Notes: generated by a model from the letters alone, not told the origin. Counted from the first letter of the stretch, positions 26,505 through 37,035 are shown. The stretch is 64,000 nt of DNA from Sulfurisphaera ohwakuensis (GCF_009729055.1 NZ_CP045484.1:868001-932000); one strand, 5' to 3'. A program made the numbers and translations.

Positions 26505-26881
26505 CATCACAGTATTAGTAAACTATCTTTTGAGTGCTTCATAATAAGATATAACAATATAGCTGTAAAAAATGTCAAACTACTTTGTATTTATGACATA
26601 TTATTATCTTTACTTTGAGTGAAACAAGGTGATCTCTTAATATAAGATATTAAGCACAGTTAAAAAGCAGGAGTTGAATATAATTGTTAAACTACCTGAA
26701 AACTTTTTATATATTATATTAAGGAGAGCTTAAATAGACGGAAAAGGTTATATTTTGGCGAAAGGCATGGCAGGGAAATAGGTGAAAGTGCTAAACTATA
26801 ATAACCTAGATAGTAGATAAAGCGACAAAACATTCACTAACCTACAATATCCACGACTTTAATATAGTAAACTGTACGATA

Positions 26882-27039
26882 ATGATATACTTAGGAATAC
26901 CAGATATAATGAATGAGTTAATGACACTATGCTGCGAATATAAGGACAATAACGACTTGTAATTGCTGGAGGAGTATTAGGGTTAGTTACACTAACAGAG
27001 TTCTTTCTACTAAGTTTAATAGGAGGGTTATCAAAGTAG
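26882..27039 (+). pseudogene. Possible remnant of a small membrane protein
   Basis: ATG at 26882 opens MIYLGIPDIMNELMTLCCEY, ending in a stop at 26960. A second frame continues VIAGGVLGLVTLTEFFLLSL to a stop at 27037 and would be a membrane helix. The two parts look like one gene broken by a small indel. Family not recognised. The rest of 26505-27134 shows nothing. Confidence 0.3.
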
Positions 27040-27134
27040 AAGGAGATAAGGGTGTAACCACTCTTTGTTAATTGAACCTTTTATTTTTAACTTTCTTTTG
27101 TTAGTAAACGATAGGTAAAAAGAAGTTAAAACTT

Positions 27135-28415
27135 TTAAACTGACGAGTATTCGTTAAAGAACTCATAGGCATGTTCAATGGCCTTGTAAAAGTTCTCCAA
27201 TTTAACGTTCTCATTAGGAGCATGAGCATTAGATGAAGGAGTCCCAACACCTATAGCGCTTACAATCTCCCTTATTCCCAAGTCGTAAAATACCCCCATG
27301 GGCTGAGTACCAGCAGAATTGGGAATTATAACTGGGTCAAGTAAGTAAACCTTTTTAGCTGAATTAATCATCGCTTTGACTACCTTAGCGTTAGGACTTG
27401 TCCTAACTGGCTTCTCCATTCCAAAAACTTCAACCTCAGCTCTATCCTTAACTACTTCAAGGAGTGATGAAAAGACTTTTTTAGGGTCTTGATTCGGGAC
27501 TAACCTAAAGTCGATCTTAGCAAAGGCGTATGCTGGGACTATAGTCTTGCTCCCCCTACCAACATAACCAGAATAAATACCGTCTATGTTACATGTAGGC
27601 TCAGTATATAATGCCCTTATGTCACTCTTAAGTTTATAAGCCCCCAATGATTTTCTTAACTCCTCCATATCTATATCAAGCTTAGCGATAAGTTCCTTCA
27701 TCTCATCACTTAAAGGCTCTATATCGTTATAAAACCCCTTAAGCTTTACCCTCTCACCGTCGTATATCTCGTTTAAAATTTTGATCAGCTCCCATACGGG
27801 ATTATAAACTATCGGTGCATTTGAAGAATGAATATCCCTACTAGCAGTCCTTACTGTCAGTTGGACGTATAGTAGTCCCTTAACTCCCAACACTATCATT
27901 GGTCTACCCCTAATATCTAACCCTGCTCCTTCCATGATCACTGCATCCGCTTTGGGCTTTTTCCTTTCCACGTAATTTGGTAAGTTTACACTACCTATTT
28001 CCTCCTCACCCTCAACTAGGAATTTGAAGTTTAAGTTCCCCTTGTATTTTGAAAACGCTATTAGTCTTGCAATTAACACTCCTTTATTATCTGATGCCCC
28101 TCTACCGTAAATATAACCATTTTCTATTGTAGCTGAAAAGGGAGGGTATTTCCACTCATTTAGGGGATCTACAGGTTGGACGTCATAGTGATTGTATACT
28201 AGTAGCGTCTTATCACCCCCATTATTAGCCTCACCGTAAACTACTGGATGCCCTCCAGTTTCTTCTATAGTGGCCTTTATTCCTAATTCTTCCATGAATT
28301 CTTTGAGCCACGAAGCCGTTTCCCTTATTCCCTCACAAGTTGCAGAGATTGAAGGGTGTTGTAAGAATTCCACGTACTTCTTTAATGCGTACTGTTTCTC
28401 CTCTTCAGTTAGCAT
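27135..28415 (-). CDS. M20-family metallopeptidase (dipeptidase/deacylase)
   Basis: 426-residue di-zinc hydrolase of the ArgE/DapE/CPG2 group. YNHYDVQPVDP gives the first metal His and Asp, YGRGASDNKGVL the bridging Asp, VEGEEEIGS the catalytic Glu and metal Glu, and SNAHAPNEN the last metal His. A dimerisation domain sits in the middle (about 180-300, RTASRDIHSSNAP). Likely cytoplasmic peptide or N-acyl-amino-acid hydrolysis. Start ATG at 28415, separate transcription unit. Confidence 0.9.
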   Translation of the reverse strand: MLTEEEKQYALKKYVEFLQHPSISATCEGIRETASWLKEFMEELGIKATIEETGGHPVVYGEANNGGDKTLLVYNHYDVQPVDPLNEWKYPPFSATIENGYIYGRGASDNKGVLIARLIAFSKYKGNLNFKFLVEGEEEIGSVNLPNYVERKKPKADAVIMEGAGLDIRGRPMIVLGVKGLLYVQLTVRTASRDIHSSNAPIVYNPVWELIKILNEIYDGERVKLKGFYNDIEPLSDEMKELIAKLDIDMEELRKSLGAYKLKSDIRALYTEPTCNIDGIYSGYVGRGSKTIVPAYAFAKIDFRLVPNQDPKKVFSSLLEVVKDRAEVEVFGMEKPVRTSPNAKVVKAMINSAKKVYLLDPVIIPNSAGTQPMGVFYDLGIREIVSAIGVGTPSSNAHAPNENVKLENFYKAIEHAYEFFNEYSSV

Positions 28416-28488
28416 AATATAGAGTAATTAAAGGGGCTTAAATATCTTTAAATTAACTTGTCACTAAAAAAGTAACTGAATTCGGAAA

Positions 28489-28600
28489 TTATGCTGATAT
28501 TTCATATTCTTCAATTAATGGTTTTCCTTTCGTACTAGGGATGAATTTAATGAAAAATACAAATATTATTATTACGAATATATCTATAGAGTATCATAAA
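28489..28600 (-). pseudogene. C-terminal remnant of an MFS transporter
   Basis: The minus strand encodes a hydrophobic end followed by FFIKFIPSTKGKPLIEEYEI and a stop at 28489. PSTKGKPLIE matches the PETKGKSLEE tail of sugar-porter MFS proteins. No start; stops occur upstream in the same frame. Confidence 0.45.
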
Positions 28601-28787
28601 TCTATAGTGGAAATCATTATTGCGAATGTGACAGTAATTATTGTTTAAGCTATAGAATCTGAACCTATAAATAATGAAGTTTCTTTACCTTTTATGAATA
28701 TCTGAAAGGATTTCTTGATTGAGAGACCATAATGCAACACTATATCCTATTTGAATCCAAAGATAATGTCGTCATTTATATATAAAT

Positions 28788-28884
28788 AAATTTATTAAAT
28801 GATCTTTCTTTATAAAGAATGTAAATATTAAATTAACATATTATTATATGCTAAAAATTTATAGAAATATAAATCCTCAACGAC
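28788..28884 (+). repeat. Intergenic repeat family 2, copy A
   Basis: About 95 bases shared with 58708-58807 and, inverted, with 60880-60966. Diagnostic blocks are AAATGATCTTTCTTTATAAA, GTAAATATTAAATTAACATA and TTTATAGAAATATAAAT. Not coding. Confidence 0.6.
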
Positions 28885-28920
28885 AACATTATGAAGAAGT
28901 TCATAAAAACATTATTAATG

Positions 28921-30247
28921 TTAATCTTTAAATGCACTATCTGCTTCTTTTATTACCTCATCTAACGTTTCTATACCTTGATCTATCTCCTCTTTATTTA
29001 TGATAAGGGGTGGAGAGATTATGAGCCATGATGGTCCATTATATACGTAAACCCCCTTCTCTAATGCTTTTTTTGATATAATATCTACAAGTGTGGGCTT
29101 TCCCTCATATTTATCTTCATAATCACCAAAAGGCGTATTATTCTTATCTTTAACTAATTCTATAGCCCAAAATAGTCCAATTCCTCTAACATCACCAATA
29201 CTCTTATGTCTCTCCTTAAGTTCAAATAATCTTTTCCCTAGATATTCTCCCATAACTTTAACATGTGACAATAGGTTTAACCTCTTGTATTCTTCAATTA
29301 CTGCCGGTATTGCAGCTAATGATACGGGATGTGCTTCAAACGTATGACCGTGGGCAAATATATGATCTTCAAAAAACTCACCAATCTTCTTATTAAATGC
29401 AGTAATTCCTATTGGGACATAGGAGGCTGAGGCACCTTTAGCAGTAGTTAAAATATCTGGCTGTATGTTCCATAAGTTAACTGCAAACCACTCCCCTACC
29501 CTTCCCCAACCAGTCATTACTTCATCAGCTATAAACAATACGTCATTCTCTTTGGCTATCTTCCAAAGTAGTGGCATATAATCTTTAGGGGGTACTATAA
29601 CACCATTAGTTCCGGTTATTGGTTCTACTATAATTGCAGCCACATTTTTCTCTTGCTTTATTATATAATCAACGTAATTTGCACATGCTAAATTACACTC
29701 AGGGTATTTTAGCTTTAAAGGGCATCTGAAACAATAAGGCTCTGGAAATCTTACTACACCCGGCATTGTATTTGGTTCAACAAACCATTCTTCTGTAATC
29801 ACCAGTTAACGATATTGATGCCTCTGTAGATCCATGATATGATCTATACCTAGCTAGTATCTTATATGATGGTTTTTTATATAACCTACTTACCTTTATT
29901 GCAGCTTCATTAGCCTCTGTACCGGATGTTGAAAAGAAGAATTTTGTAAGGTTTTTTGGCATTACTTCGAGAAGTGCTTTTGTTGCTTTAGCTCTAACTA
30001 CTGCACCGAAAGAGGAATTAATGTATTGTAAAGTGTCAAGTTGCTCTTTTATTGCATTTATTACTCTTTCATTTCCGTAACCAAGATTAACATTTACAAA
30101 TTGTGACGAAAAATCGAGATATTTTTTACCATTACTGTCATAGAAATAAACACCCCTACTACTCGTTACAATAATTGGTTCCCAACTACTTTGTTTACTC
30201 CATGTCTTGAATGTATGCTCTCTTATAATTTTCTTATCATCATCCAT
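28921..30247 (-). pseudogene. Class III aminotransferase (omega-amino acid/GABA type), frameshifted
   Basis: PLP-dependent transaminase of about 440 residues when joined. The first frame (30247 to about 29790) has FFFSTSGTEANEAAIKVSR and YRSYHGSTEASISLTGDYRR. The second (about 29800 to 28921) has VAAIIVEPITGTNG, LFIADEVMTGWGR, TTAKGASASYVPIG with the PLP lysine, and GHTFEAHPVSLAA. The frames meet at 29785-29794. Removing one A from AGAAGAATGG gives an unbroken YRRWFVEPNTMPG. Either a recent mutation or a base-call error. Context (Lrp regulator, permease, guanidino-acid hydrolase, second aminotransferase) suggests use of amino acids or polyamines. Confidence 0.87.
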
Positions 30248-31393
30248 AAAATATTGTTATTTTAGTACTAGTTATAAATCTGACCCATTTTATTCTTGTT
30301 ATTCCTAATGTAGTTTAAAGGATAATAATATATTTCTTGCCTAAGCAAGATGGAGAAAAGCTTGCTCTTTAGAATTTTAAATAAGTTAGCATTTATTGGA
30401 AAATCGTTGCACAAGATAATTCTTACAAATAATTTTCTAATACTTATATCTAATTTCAGTAAATAGGATAAGTAATAATATCGTTTTTATAGTAAGAATA
30501 TTCACTACTGAGAATGGTTTATTTAAAAATTATCTTATCGTTAGGATTTTACATAAACTGCTAATAAGTATAATATTAAACCTTATAGTGAAGTATAGTA
30601 TTATCTTTGAATACTCACAAAAAGGAGGGATGAAATGATTTTAGAAATAGTTTTGAGCAATAGAAATATTCAGTATGAAATTGTAGGTATTAAAAATGAA
30701 TGTTACTTGAGTTAACTATAGCATCTACGATAAAATCCAATTTAGGAGCCTGGTTATAATGCCATCGTAGCGATTTAACAAGTGAGTACATATTCCCATG
30801 AGAATATACAATGCATAATCAATGTAATTTACTTTATTAACAAAATTTTTATAGAAAAAAGGTATTATAGAATCCAACTGGCAGGATAATATTTAATGAA
30901 GATTTCATTTAGATTATATTATGTGTTGAACTATACGTTGCAAAACCTCATTAGAAAAGGCTCCTTTTTCCTAGATTATCAAAAATTAATAAGTTATTTC
31001 TAATTACATTTAATAAACTGATTTTATATTATCATACTCGTCGTAATTAAGTGAATTTAATTCTATGAAAAACGTTTTTTATAACTTTTTAGTTTATCTA
31101 ATTATTCACATTAATTACGCATTAGACACTCTCTACCGAAAACATTCCTAATGAAATTTATGATATTAAATAAAGACAGATTCTATGGGATTCATTTACT
31201 TAGCAATTCATTTTAGTACCATGTTTATGTTTAATTTCAGCTAAACTTTTTATATTATAATATATTATTAATTCTATGTAAAATAGACTCTTACAATCAT
31301 GTTGTACACTAACTGCACTAATTTATATGCTATCTAGTAATTATTATATATAAAAATAAATTGTGATAATAAATATATTCGATTATATTCGAT
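30248..31393. other. 1.15-kb region with no convincing gene
   Basis: Very A+T-rich. The only notable item is a 26-codon frame at 30635-30715 (MILEIVLSNRNIQYEIVGIK, then NECYLS) preceded by an unusually strong Shine-Dalgarno (AAAGGAGGGATGAA). It overlaps a three-codon ATGAAATGA. This may be a leader peptide or gene debris. The promoter of the aminotransferase gene should lie near 30250-30300. Confidence 0.35.
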
Positions 31394-31849
31394 TTACCAC
31401 CAAATAATCATGTTGGGGGATTCTTTAATTATTTTAACGACAACTTGAGTACTAGATCTTTCAATTTCTGGCATACTCATTAGTTTCTCTAGATAATTCT
31501 CTACAAATTCTTCTCTATTTCTATATCTACCTACAACAATAAAATCTATATCACCTAGTACAAAATAAACTCCCCATACACCAGGTAGACTAGCTAGCTT
31601 TGATCCTAGTTCTGTATGGTAATTTTTACCGTATCTAGCTCTTACTAAACTTATTACTATATAATCTAGATTTAATGCTGTTGGATCTATTTGAGCATAA
31701 TATCCTTTTATAATATTTAAAGCTTCCAATCTTTTAATTCTATAGGCTACAGTTGATTTAGGAATTTTCAACTCAGCACTTAAATCTTCTAATGAATATT
31801 TTGCATTTTTTTGAAGTATTTTCAGAATTTTTAAATCTATCTCATCCAT
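31394..31849 (-). CDS. Lrp/AsnC-family transcription regulator
   Basis: 151 residues. An N-terminal winged helix-turn-helix (about 4-50: DLKILKILQKNAKYSLEDLS, KIPKSTVAYRIKRLEALNII) is followed by a RAM ligand-binding domain (about 65-145: LPGVWGVYFVLGDIDFIVVG). RAM domains bind amino acids and drive octamer formation. It sits between the two aminotransferase genes and the permease, so regulation of amino-acid or polyamine use is likely. Lrp proteins usually also bind their own promoter (A+T-rich 31850-31900). Confidence 0.9.
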   Translation of the reverse strand: MDEIDLKILKILQKNAKYSLEDLSAELKIPKSTVAYRIKRLEALNIIKGYYAQIDPTALNLDYIVISLVRARYGKNYHTELGSKLASLPGVWGVYFVLGDIDFIVVGRYRNREEFVENYLEKLMSMPEIERSSTQVVVKIIKESPNMIIWW

Positions 31850-32270
31850 TCTTTATCAAATATTAAATAACATATAAAAATATAAATACATCTTTAGTAT
31901 ATAACACAATCATACAGTTGTTAATATTTTGGCTAAACGTTGACTATTTTCCCATGAGTCTACACAATATACAATACTATAATTTAATACGATTTATAAA
32001 TAATACTATAATAATATTTTGAAGGGAAATAAAAATATGAATGGAGTTTATTACTAAGACGTAAAGCGATCTAAGTTTAGTTTAACTTAGTTATTTAATA
32101 TACCTAATGTTAAATCTAAAATGTGCCACTATTATTATATAGTTATAAATAATGATTTAAACTTATAAAAATTTTGTTATTATTAAGCAAATTCACTAGC
32201 TCAAACTTAATTAAAATAGGAGCTATGAAAGTATTATAGGCAAAGCCTCTGTGTAATTTCTGTTATATTA
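31850..32270. other. Intergenic region, Lrp gene promoter, otherwise empty
   Basis: A+T-rich, with TATTTATATTTTTATATG upstream of the Lrp start on the minus strand as the likely promoter. No gene seen. Confidence 0.4.
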
Positions 32271-33245
32271 CTATCCTATAATAAATTGATGAGATTTAAC
32301 TCTATCATTTTCTAACACTATATATGCAGCTTGAAGCATGCCTGCGTTATAATTACTACCTGGATTTATAACAAGTGTATTATTTACTTTATCAAATCCC
32401 CTAGATTCATGGATATGCCCATGTAAACCTATTAAAGGTACGTATTCCTCTTCAATTTTTCTTACTGCTTTAGATCCTACGTGTGTAAAAACCATTTCCC
32501 CTCCTCTTACTACAGGTTTTAGATTATTATCAAGAAGCGGTGCATTATCTAGATTAGATCCAAATGGAGGTGCATGCAAATTAAAAATTGCTTTCCTTGG
32601 ATTATCTATTTTTTCAACCATTTGTTTTAAGTGAGCATAAATGTCGTCTTCCTCCATCTCTCTAGGAGTTTTCCAAGGTGTAGGATTTACATACCCGAAT
32701 GATATCATCTCATATCCGTTCAGATTTATTACTTCATCTTCGGTTTTAACTAATCTATTGCTCTTTTTAATTACATTAAACAGATAAAGTGGATCATCAT
32801 TTCCTAAGTTAGTATAGATAACAAGCTTGGTATCCTTCAATTTTTCATGCGCTATTCTATCCCATTCCTCTAATCTTTCAATCATAACTCTCTTGAACTC
32901 TTCTTCTAATACTTTCTTGTTTTGGCTTAGTTCTTCATAGCCTTTCTCGTCTACAATAGTATAATATGTTCCGTTACTTTTATAACTTTTAATTATCTTT
33001 TCTAAGCCTTCTCTACCTACTAAATTATTTTCAACTTTAAACTTTCCATCCTTCAACTCAATTATTGGTACTAAAGATTTCCCAGCCAAATCTCCTCCAA
33101 TAATTAGGACATCAGCTTTAACCATCAATGCCGCATTTAAGAATTTTCTAAACGCGGTTTCGGATCCATGTAGATCACTAGTAAAAAGTATCTTTAAGTT
33201 TCCAATTTTATTAGAGTCAGCTTTATTTCTGTTAAATAAACCCAT
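32271..33245 (-). CDS. Calcineurin-like metallophosphoesterase
   Basis: 324 residues with all metallophosphoesterase motifs in order: LFTSDLHGSE (about 20), IIGGDLAGK (about 49), NLGNDDPLY (about 147), IFNLHAPPFG (about 222) and LIGLHGHIHES (about 275). These supply the di-metal ligands. No signal peptide, so cytoplasmic. Substrate unknown (phosphoprotein, nucleotide or phosphodiester). Stands alone as a transcription unit. Confidence 0.9.
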   Translation of the reverse strand: MGLFNRNKADSNKIGNLKILFTSDLHGSETAFRKFLNAALMVKADVLIIGGDLAGKSLVPIIELKDGKFKVENNLVGREGLEKIIKSYKSNGTYYTIVDEKGYEELSQNKKVLEEEFKRVMIERLEEWDRIAHEKLKDTKLVIYTNLGNDDPLYLFNVIKKSNRLVKTEDEVINLNGYEMISFGYVNPTPWKTPREMEEDDIYAHLKQMVEKIDNPRKAIFNLHAPPFGSNLDNAPLLDNNLKPVVRGGEMVFTHVGSKAVRKIEEEYVPLIGLHGHIHESRGFDKVNNTLVINPGSNYNAGMLQAAYIVLENDRVKSHQFIIG

Positions 33246-33900
33246 GGTAATTAATAAATATAAAATACTTTAAAAATTTTACTAATGAGAGAGTTGAAAA
33301 AGTTACAAATATAATAAATAGAATATATGACTTATTATTTTTAGGTTATATGAATTGTAGTTCTTTCGTACATAGTTAAATTATATTTAATATTTAGTAG
33401 CAGTAATATAGTCTAAAATATGCAATATGGTACTGCTCTTAAGCACTAATGAAATTTGAAAATTATTTCCACTTTTATCTAATTATTACCAATATGTTTA
33501 ATGTTTAATCATCTAATTAGAATATATTTCGTTTAAGGATGTCATCTTTCTAGAGAAGACATAAGGACGAAAATCATTTGTATAGACTAAGGATTCTTAG
33601 GCTACCAATACAAACACTTCAAAACCCTCACATTTAAGTGTTTTCTAAAATAATGTTTAGTCTTTATATTTCTAGGTTTGGAGCGAGTGATATTAGGAAA
33701 ATTATATTTTAATTACAATAATATTTTTACGGATTTTTGAAATCGTTAACTGTTTGAGAACTGTTCCTATTTTTAACTAAGGGAAGAAGAATTAATAAAT
33801 AACGTAATTATACTTAGATGAAATTATAAAATTACAATAAATATATTATTTAAATTATAAATATAATAATATGATTAAAATAATTCTATACAATAACAGA
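33246..33900. other. Gap without recognisable gene
   Basis: A+T-rich; no frame above noise and no known repeat until the MITE-like element beginning at 33901. Confidence 0.35.
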
Positions 33901-34100
33901 GGGTCTCTTACGACTCCTTTTGAATTGTAATATTCTCATAGAATTAGAATAATTGTATGAAGAAATAATTGATTATCATCATTATCTCCATTAAGTCTGT
34001 GGTATAACTCGTTGGTCTCTTCAATTGTCAATCTACAATCAATTATTTAATCTCAAAATATTAAAATAAAATGAATTCATAAAAGAGCCGTGAGAGACCC
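33901..34100. repeat. 200-bp MITE-like element with terminal inverted repeats (family 3)
   Basis: Starts GGGTCTCTTACGACTC and ends GAGCCGTGAGAGACCC; the ends are inverted repeats with 14 of 16 positions matching. No reading frame inside. The left 55 bases, including AATTGTAATATTCTC, match 51593-51655 on the opposite strand and more weakly 52685-52742 and 58660-58700. Confidence 0.55.
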
Positions 34101-34315
34101 TTACATAACAGATTTTATGAAGTTATTTTTATCCATTAGCTAAGTTGATAACTAATGATTACTAGCCTCGAGTTGCTTTGGTTGGTCTTATGAATTAAGA
34201 TTTTATTATATATTATGTTGCATAAATTTAAGTAGAAAACTTTCTATTATATTTATATTAATGTAATTAATCTTAAATTATAAATGATTATATTATAATG
34301 AAAATTTGTATATAT

Positions 34316-34392
34316 TTATAATGATGATAAATAATCCAAGATTAGATGTTTAAAAGCTAGAGTATTTATTCTTATTTTTATAATGATTATAA
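34316..34392. promoter_or_regulatory. Two inverted-repeat operator candidates before the permease gene
   Basis: TTATAATGATGATAA (34316-34330) and TTATAATGATTATAA (34378-34392) are a near-perfect and a perfect palindrome, 62 bases apart (about six helical turns). They lie 68-144 bases upstream of the permease ATG. Lrp-type regulators favour such A+T-rich palindromes on one helix face, and an Lrp gene lies 2.5 kb away. Confidence 0.4.
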
Positions 34393-34459
34393 ATACTTTG
34401 GATATTATACAACTTGAACGTTCTAAAGATTTATAATATGTTCAAGATATCTAACACTT

Positions 34460-36019
34460 ATGTCAAGTAATAGAAAACCAGTATTTCTTAGAGAATCTTC
34501 TGGGCTGGTGAGAGAATTCGGAATTTTAGATGCATTATGGTTTAATATAGCATTGTTGGGCTTGCTTTTTTCTACGTATTATGTAACCTCGACAGGCCCA
34601 TTAGTAGGTGGAAGTCCTATTCTAGGCTTATTACTACCGTTAGGAGGATTTTTCCTAGTAGGCTGGTTATTTTCGTATATAGGCTCTAAGATACCTCGTG
34701 TAGCCGCCGATTATGTATACGTAAGTAGAAATCTACATCCTGCAGTAGGATTTGTGGGTAACGCAGGTTACTTTGTAGCTACGGTTCCACTATTTATGGG
34801 AATTTCTGGTATCACATTACAGACATTTGGTTTAATACCGTTTCTCACTATTCTAGGGTATTACACTCATAATCCAACACTTATCAGCCTAGGTTCGACT
34901 ATTGATAGTAATCCATATTTGATAATGGCTATAGGCGCTACGGAGATAGTAATAATGTCATTGATTCCTATATTTGGTAATAGGGTGTATAAGGTAATGC
35001 AATGGATAGCGATACCGTTAGCGTTAATAGCTGCTGTAGGAATGATAATAGTGGAGATAACAGTACCTAGTCATGTAGCTATATCTAGGCTAAATAGTTT
35101 CGCATTATATTATGCTAATGTTACTAACTTATATGAGAACGTTACTAGGTCGAATGTTGCTGTACCGGCATACTATAATATTTACAACATAATATCATTG
35201 AACCCGGTGTATGTTGTCGGATTCTCTTATATAATAAACACTGTATATATAGCTGGTGAGGTTAGAAACCCAAAAAGGAGTCTTCCCTTAAGTATCTTAG
35301 GTACATTAGTAATAACTGGTTTTATATTTACTGCGGCTTTAGCCTTAGAATACAACCAGTTTGGATATGATTTTACTACCAAGATGATGTACTTGAGTAT
35401 AGTTCAAGGTACCTTACCTATACCTACGCCTTATCTGGATATATTAGAAGGTGTAGCCAGCGGGAATGTTATTTTAGGTGCATTATTTGCTTTAGCAAGT
35501 ATAATCCAATTATTAATGTATCTAGCAGCAGCTTCATTTGTAGGGAGTAGATTGCTTTTCTCATATGCTATGGATAGAATAATGCCAGATTTTGTAGGTG
35601 ATGTGAGTGAAAAAAGACACGTACCAATTAAAGCCATTTTACTCTCTATGGCTGCAGGTTTAATAGGTCTAATAGTCTTTACCTTACCAGTGACATCTGC
35701 AGTAGCTTTTCTGCTATCAAGCGTTGCAGTAGCAATACTAATGTTGTTCCCTATGTCTGTAGTAGCTATAGCAGTATTAAGGACTGAAAAAGAAAATAAG
35801 ATAATAAGGTTAGTTTCAATTTTTGGATTAATATACCTAATCTTTACCTTCTATCAATATCTAACTGTTCCTGCTATAGGTGCTGATACCGTAATTGGTT
35901 ACGGAATTCTAGCTGGCTCCATATCAGTTTTATTCATAATTTTCTATGTTGCTAAATTAATCAGATCCAGACAAGGCATAGATTTTGATTTAATATTTAA
36001 AGAAATACCACCAGAATGA
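34460..36019 (+). CDS. APC-superfamily amino acid permease
   Basis: 519 residues with about twelve membrane segments. The first membrane helix follows a short cytoplasmic N-terminus (SSGLVREFGILDALWFNIAL). SYIINTVYIAGEVRNPKRSLPLSI (about 255-278) is the conserved cytoplasmic loop of amino acid-polyamine-organocation carriers. A glycosylation-rich outer loop (about 210-240, several N-x-T/S) is typical of an exported loop in this lineage. Substrate inferred only from the neighbours (guanidino-acid hydrolase, aminotransferases, Lrp): an amino acid or polyamine. Confidence 0.88.
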   Translation: MSSNRKPVFLRESSGLVREFGILDALWFNIALLGLLFSTYYVTSTGPLVGGSPILGLLLPLGGFFLVGWLFSYIGSKIPRVAADYVYVSRNLHPAVGFVGNAGYFVATVPLFMGISGITLQTFGLIPFLTILGYYTHNPTLISLGSTIDSNPYLIMAIGATEIVIMSLIPIFGNRVYKVMQWIAIPLALIAAVGMIIVEITVPSHVAISRLNSFALYYANVTNLYENVTRSNVAVPAYYNIYNIISLNPVYVVGFSYIINTVYIAGEVRNPKRSLPLSILGTLVITGFIFTAALALEYNQFGYDFTTKMMYLSIVQGTLPIPTPYLDILEGVASGNVILGALFALASIIQLLMYLAAASFVGSRLLFSYAMDRIMPDFVGDVSEKRHVPIKAILLSMAAGLIGLIVFTLPVTSAVAFLLSSVAVAILMLFPMSVVAIAVLRTEKENKIIRLVSIFGLIYLIFTFYQYLTVPAIGADTVIGYGILAGSISVLFIIFYVAKLIRSRQGIDFDLIFKEIPPE

Positions 36020-36075
36020 AAATCAAAATATTATTTTAAAATAAAATATTTTTATTATAATTACAAAATATAATG

Positions 36076-36990
36076 TTATATAGCTAGAGAAAGTACGCTC
36101 ATTCCTTCATAGATTATATTAGCAGCTAACATACTTGTTATCTCACTAACGTCATATGGTGGAGAAACTTCTACAACATCAAATCCAATTAGCTTATCAA
36201 ATTTTAGCTTTCTTATTATTTCGATAATTTCAAAACTAGTAAGTCCACCAACTTCTGGTGTTCCTGTTCCCGGAGCAAAAGCTGGATCTACGACATCTAT
36301 ATCTATTGATACATATGTAGGGCCTTTTAATGAATTTATCTCGTTAATAACCGTATTTAAGTTATACTTTAAGTCTCTAATCGTAAAACTCTTAACGCCT
36401 AATTTTTTCTTATCCTCTAAATCGTCTTTAGAAAAAGTAGATGCTCTTATACCAGCTTGTATTGGAACATTAATCAATCCTTCTTCAATTGCCCTCCTTA
36501 ACCAAGTTCCATGAGTATACTTCTTACCCCAATATAGATTCCAGAAATCATAGTGGGAATCGAAATGGACAATATTTACTTTACCGTACTTTCTATACAT
36601 AGCTCTTAATATCGGTAATGTGATTGAATGATCTCCTCCTCCTATAAAAGGTACTATCCCCTTAGATATTACACTATAAACACTATCTTCGATTACCTTC
36701 ATAGTATCTTCAATATAACCTGGAACAACATTAACATCACCTGCATCGCACGCATTTAGCATGTCAAAAGGATAGACATCAAGGAACTGATTATAAGGTC
36801 TTAAAAGTCTTGATCCCTGCCTAATGCCCATTGGTCCAAATCTAGCTCCTGGCCTATATGTCGTAGCATCATCGAATGGTATACCCAAGAAGACAGCTTT
36901 TACTTCCTCTCCTTGAGAACAAAGAGGAAGTCTTCCATACGTAGAAACTTGAGTAAAACGAGGCGATTTAAGAGCATCTATTTGTCTCAT
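36076..36990 (-). CDS. Agmatinase/guanidino-acid hydrolase (ureohydrolase family)
   Basis: Mn-dependent ureohydrolase that releases urea from a guanidino compound (agmatine, guanidinobutyrate or similar). Metal ligands are visible in FIGGGDHSITLP, VHFDSHYDFWN and VSIDIDVVDPAFAPG, and the VVEVSPPYD motif follows. About 304 residues from the ATG at 36990. An upstream ATG at 37035 would add 15 hydrophobic residues (MSSIILLGYIGYIRY), which is unlikely for a cytosolic enzyme. It converges with the permease gene and lies beside two aminotransferases, which favours a route from guanidino acid to omega-amino acid to semialdehyde. Confidence 0.9.
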   Translation of the reverse strand: MRQIDALKSPRFTQVSTYGRLPLCSQGEEVKAVFLGIPFDDATTYRPGARFGPMGIRQGSRLLRPYNQFLDVYPFDMLNACDAGDVNVVPGYIEDTMKVIEDSVYSVISKGIVPFIGGGDHSITLPILRAMYRKYGKVNIVHFDSHYDFWNLYWGKKYTHGTWLRRAIEEGLINVPIQAGIRASTFSKDDLEDKKKLGVKSFTIRDLKYNLNTVINEINSLKGPTYVSIDIDVVDPAFAPGTGTPEVGGLTSFEIIEIIRKLKFDKLIGFDVVEVSPPYDVSEITSMLAANIIYEGMSVLSLAI

Positions 36991-37035
36991 GTATCTTATA
37001 TAACCAATATAACCTAATAAAATTATGGAAGACAT

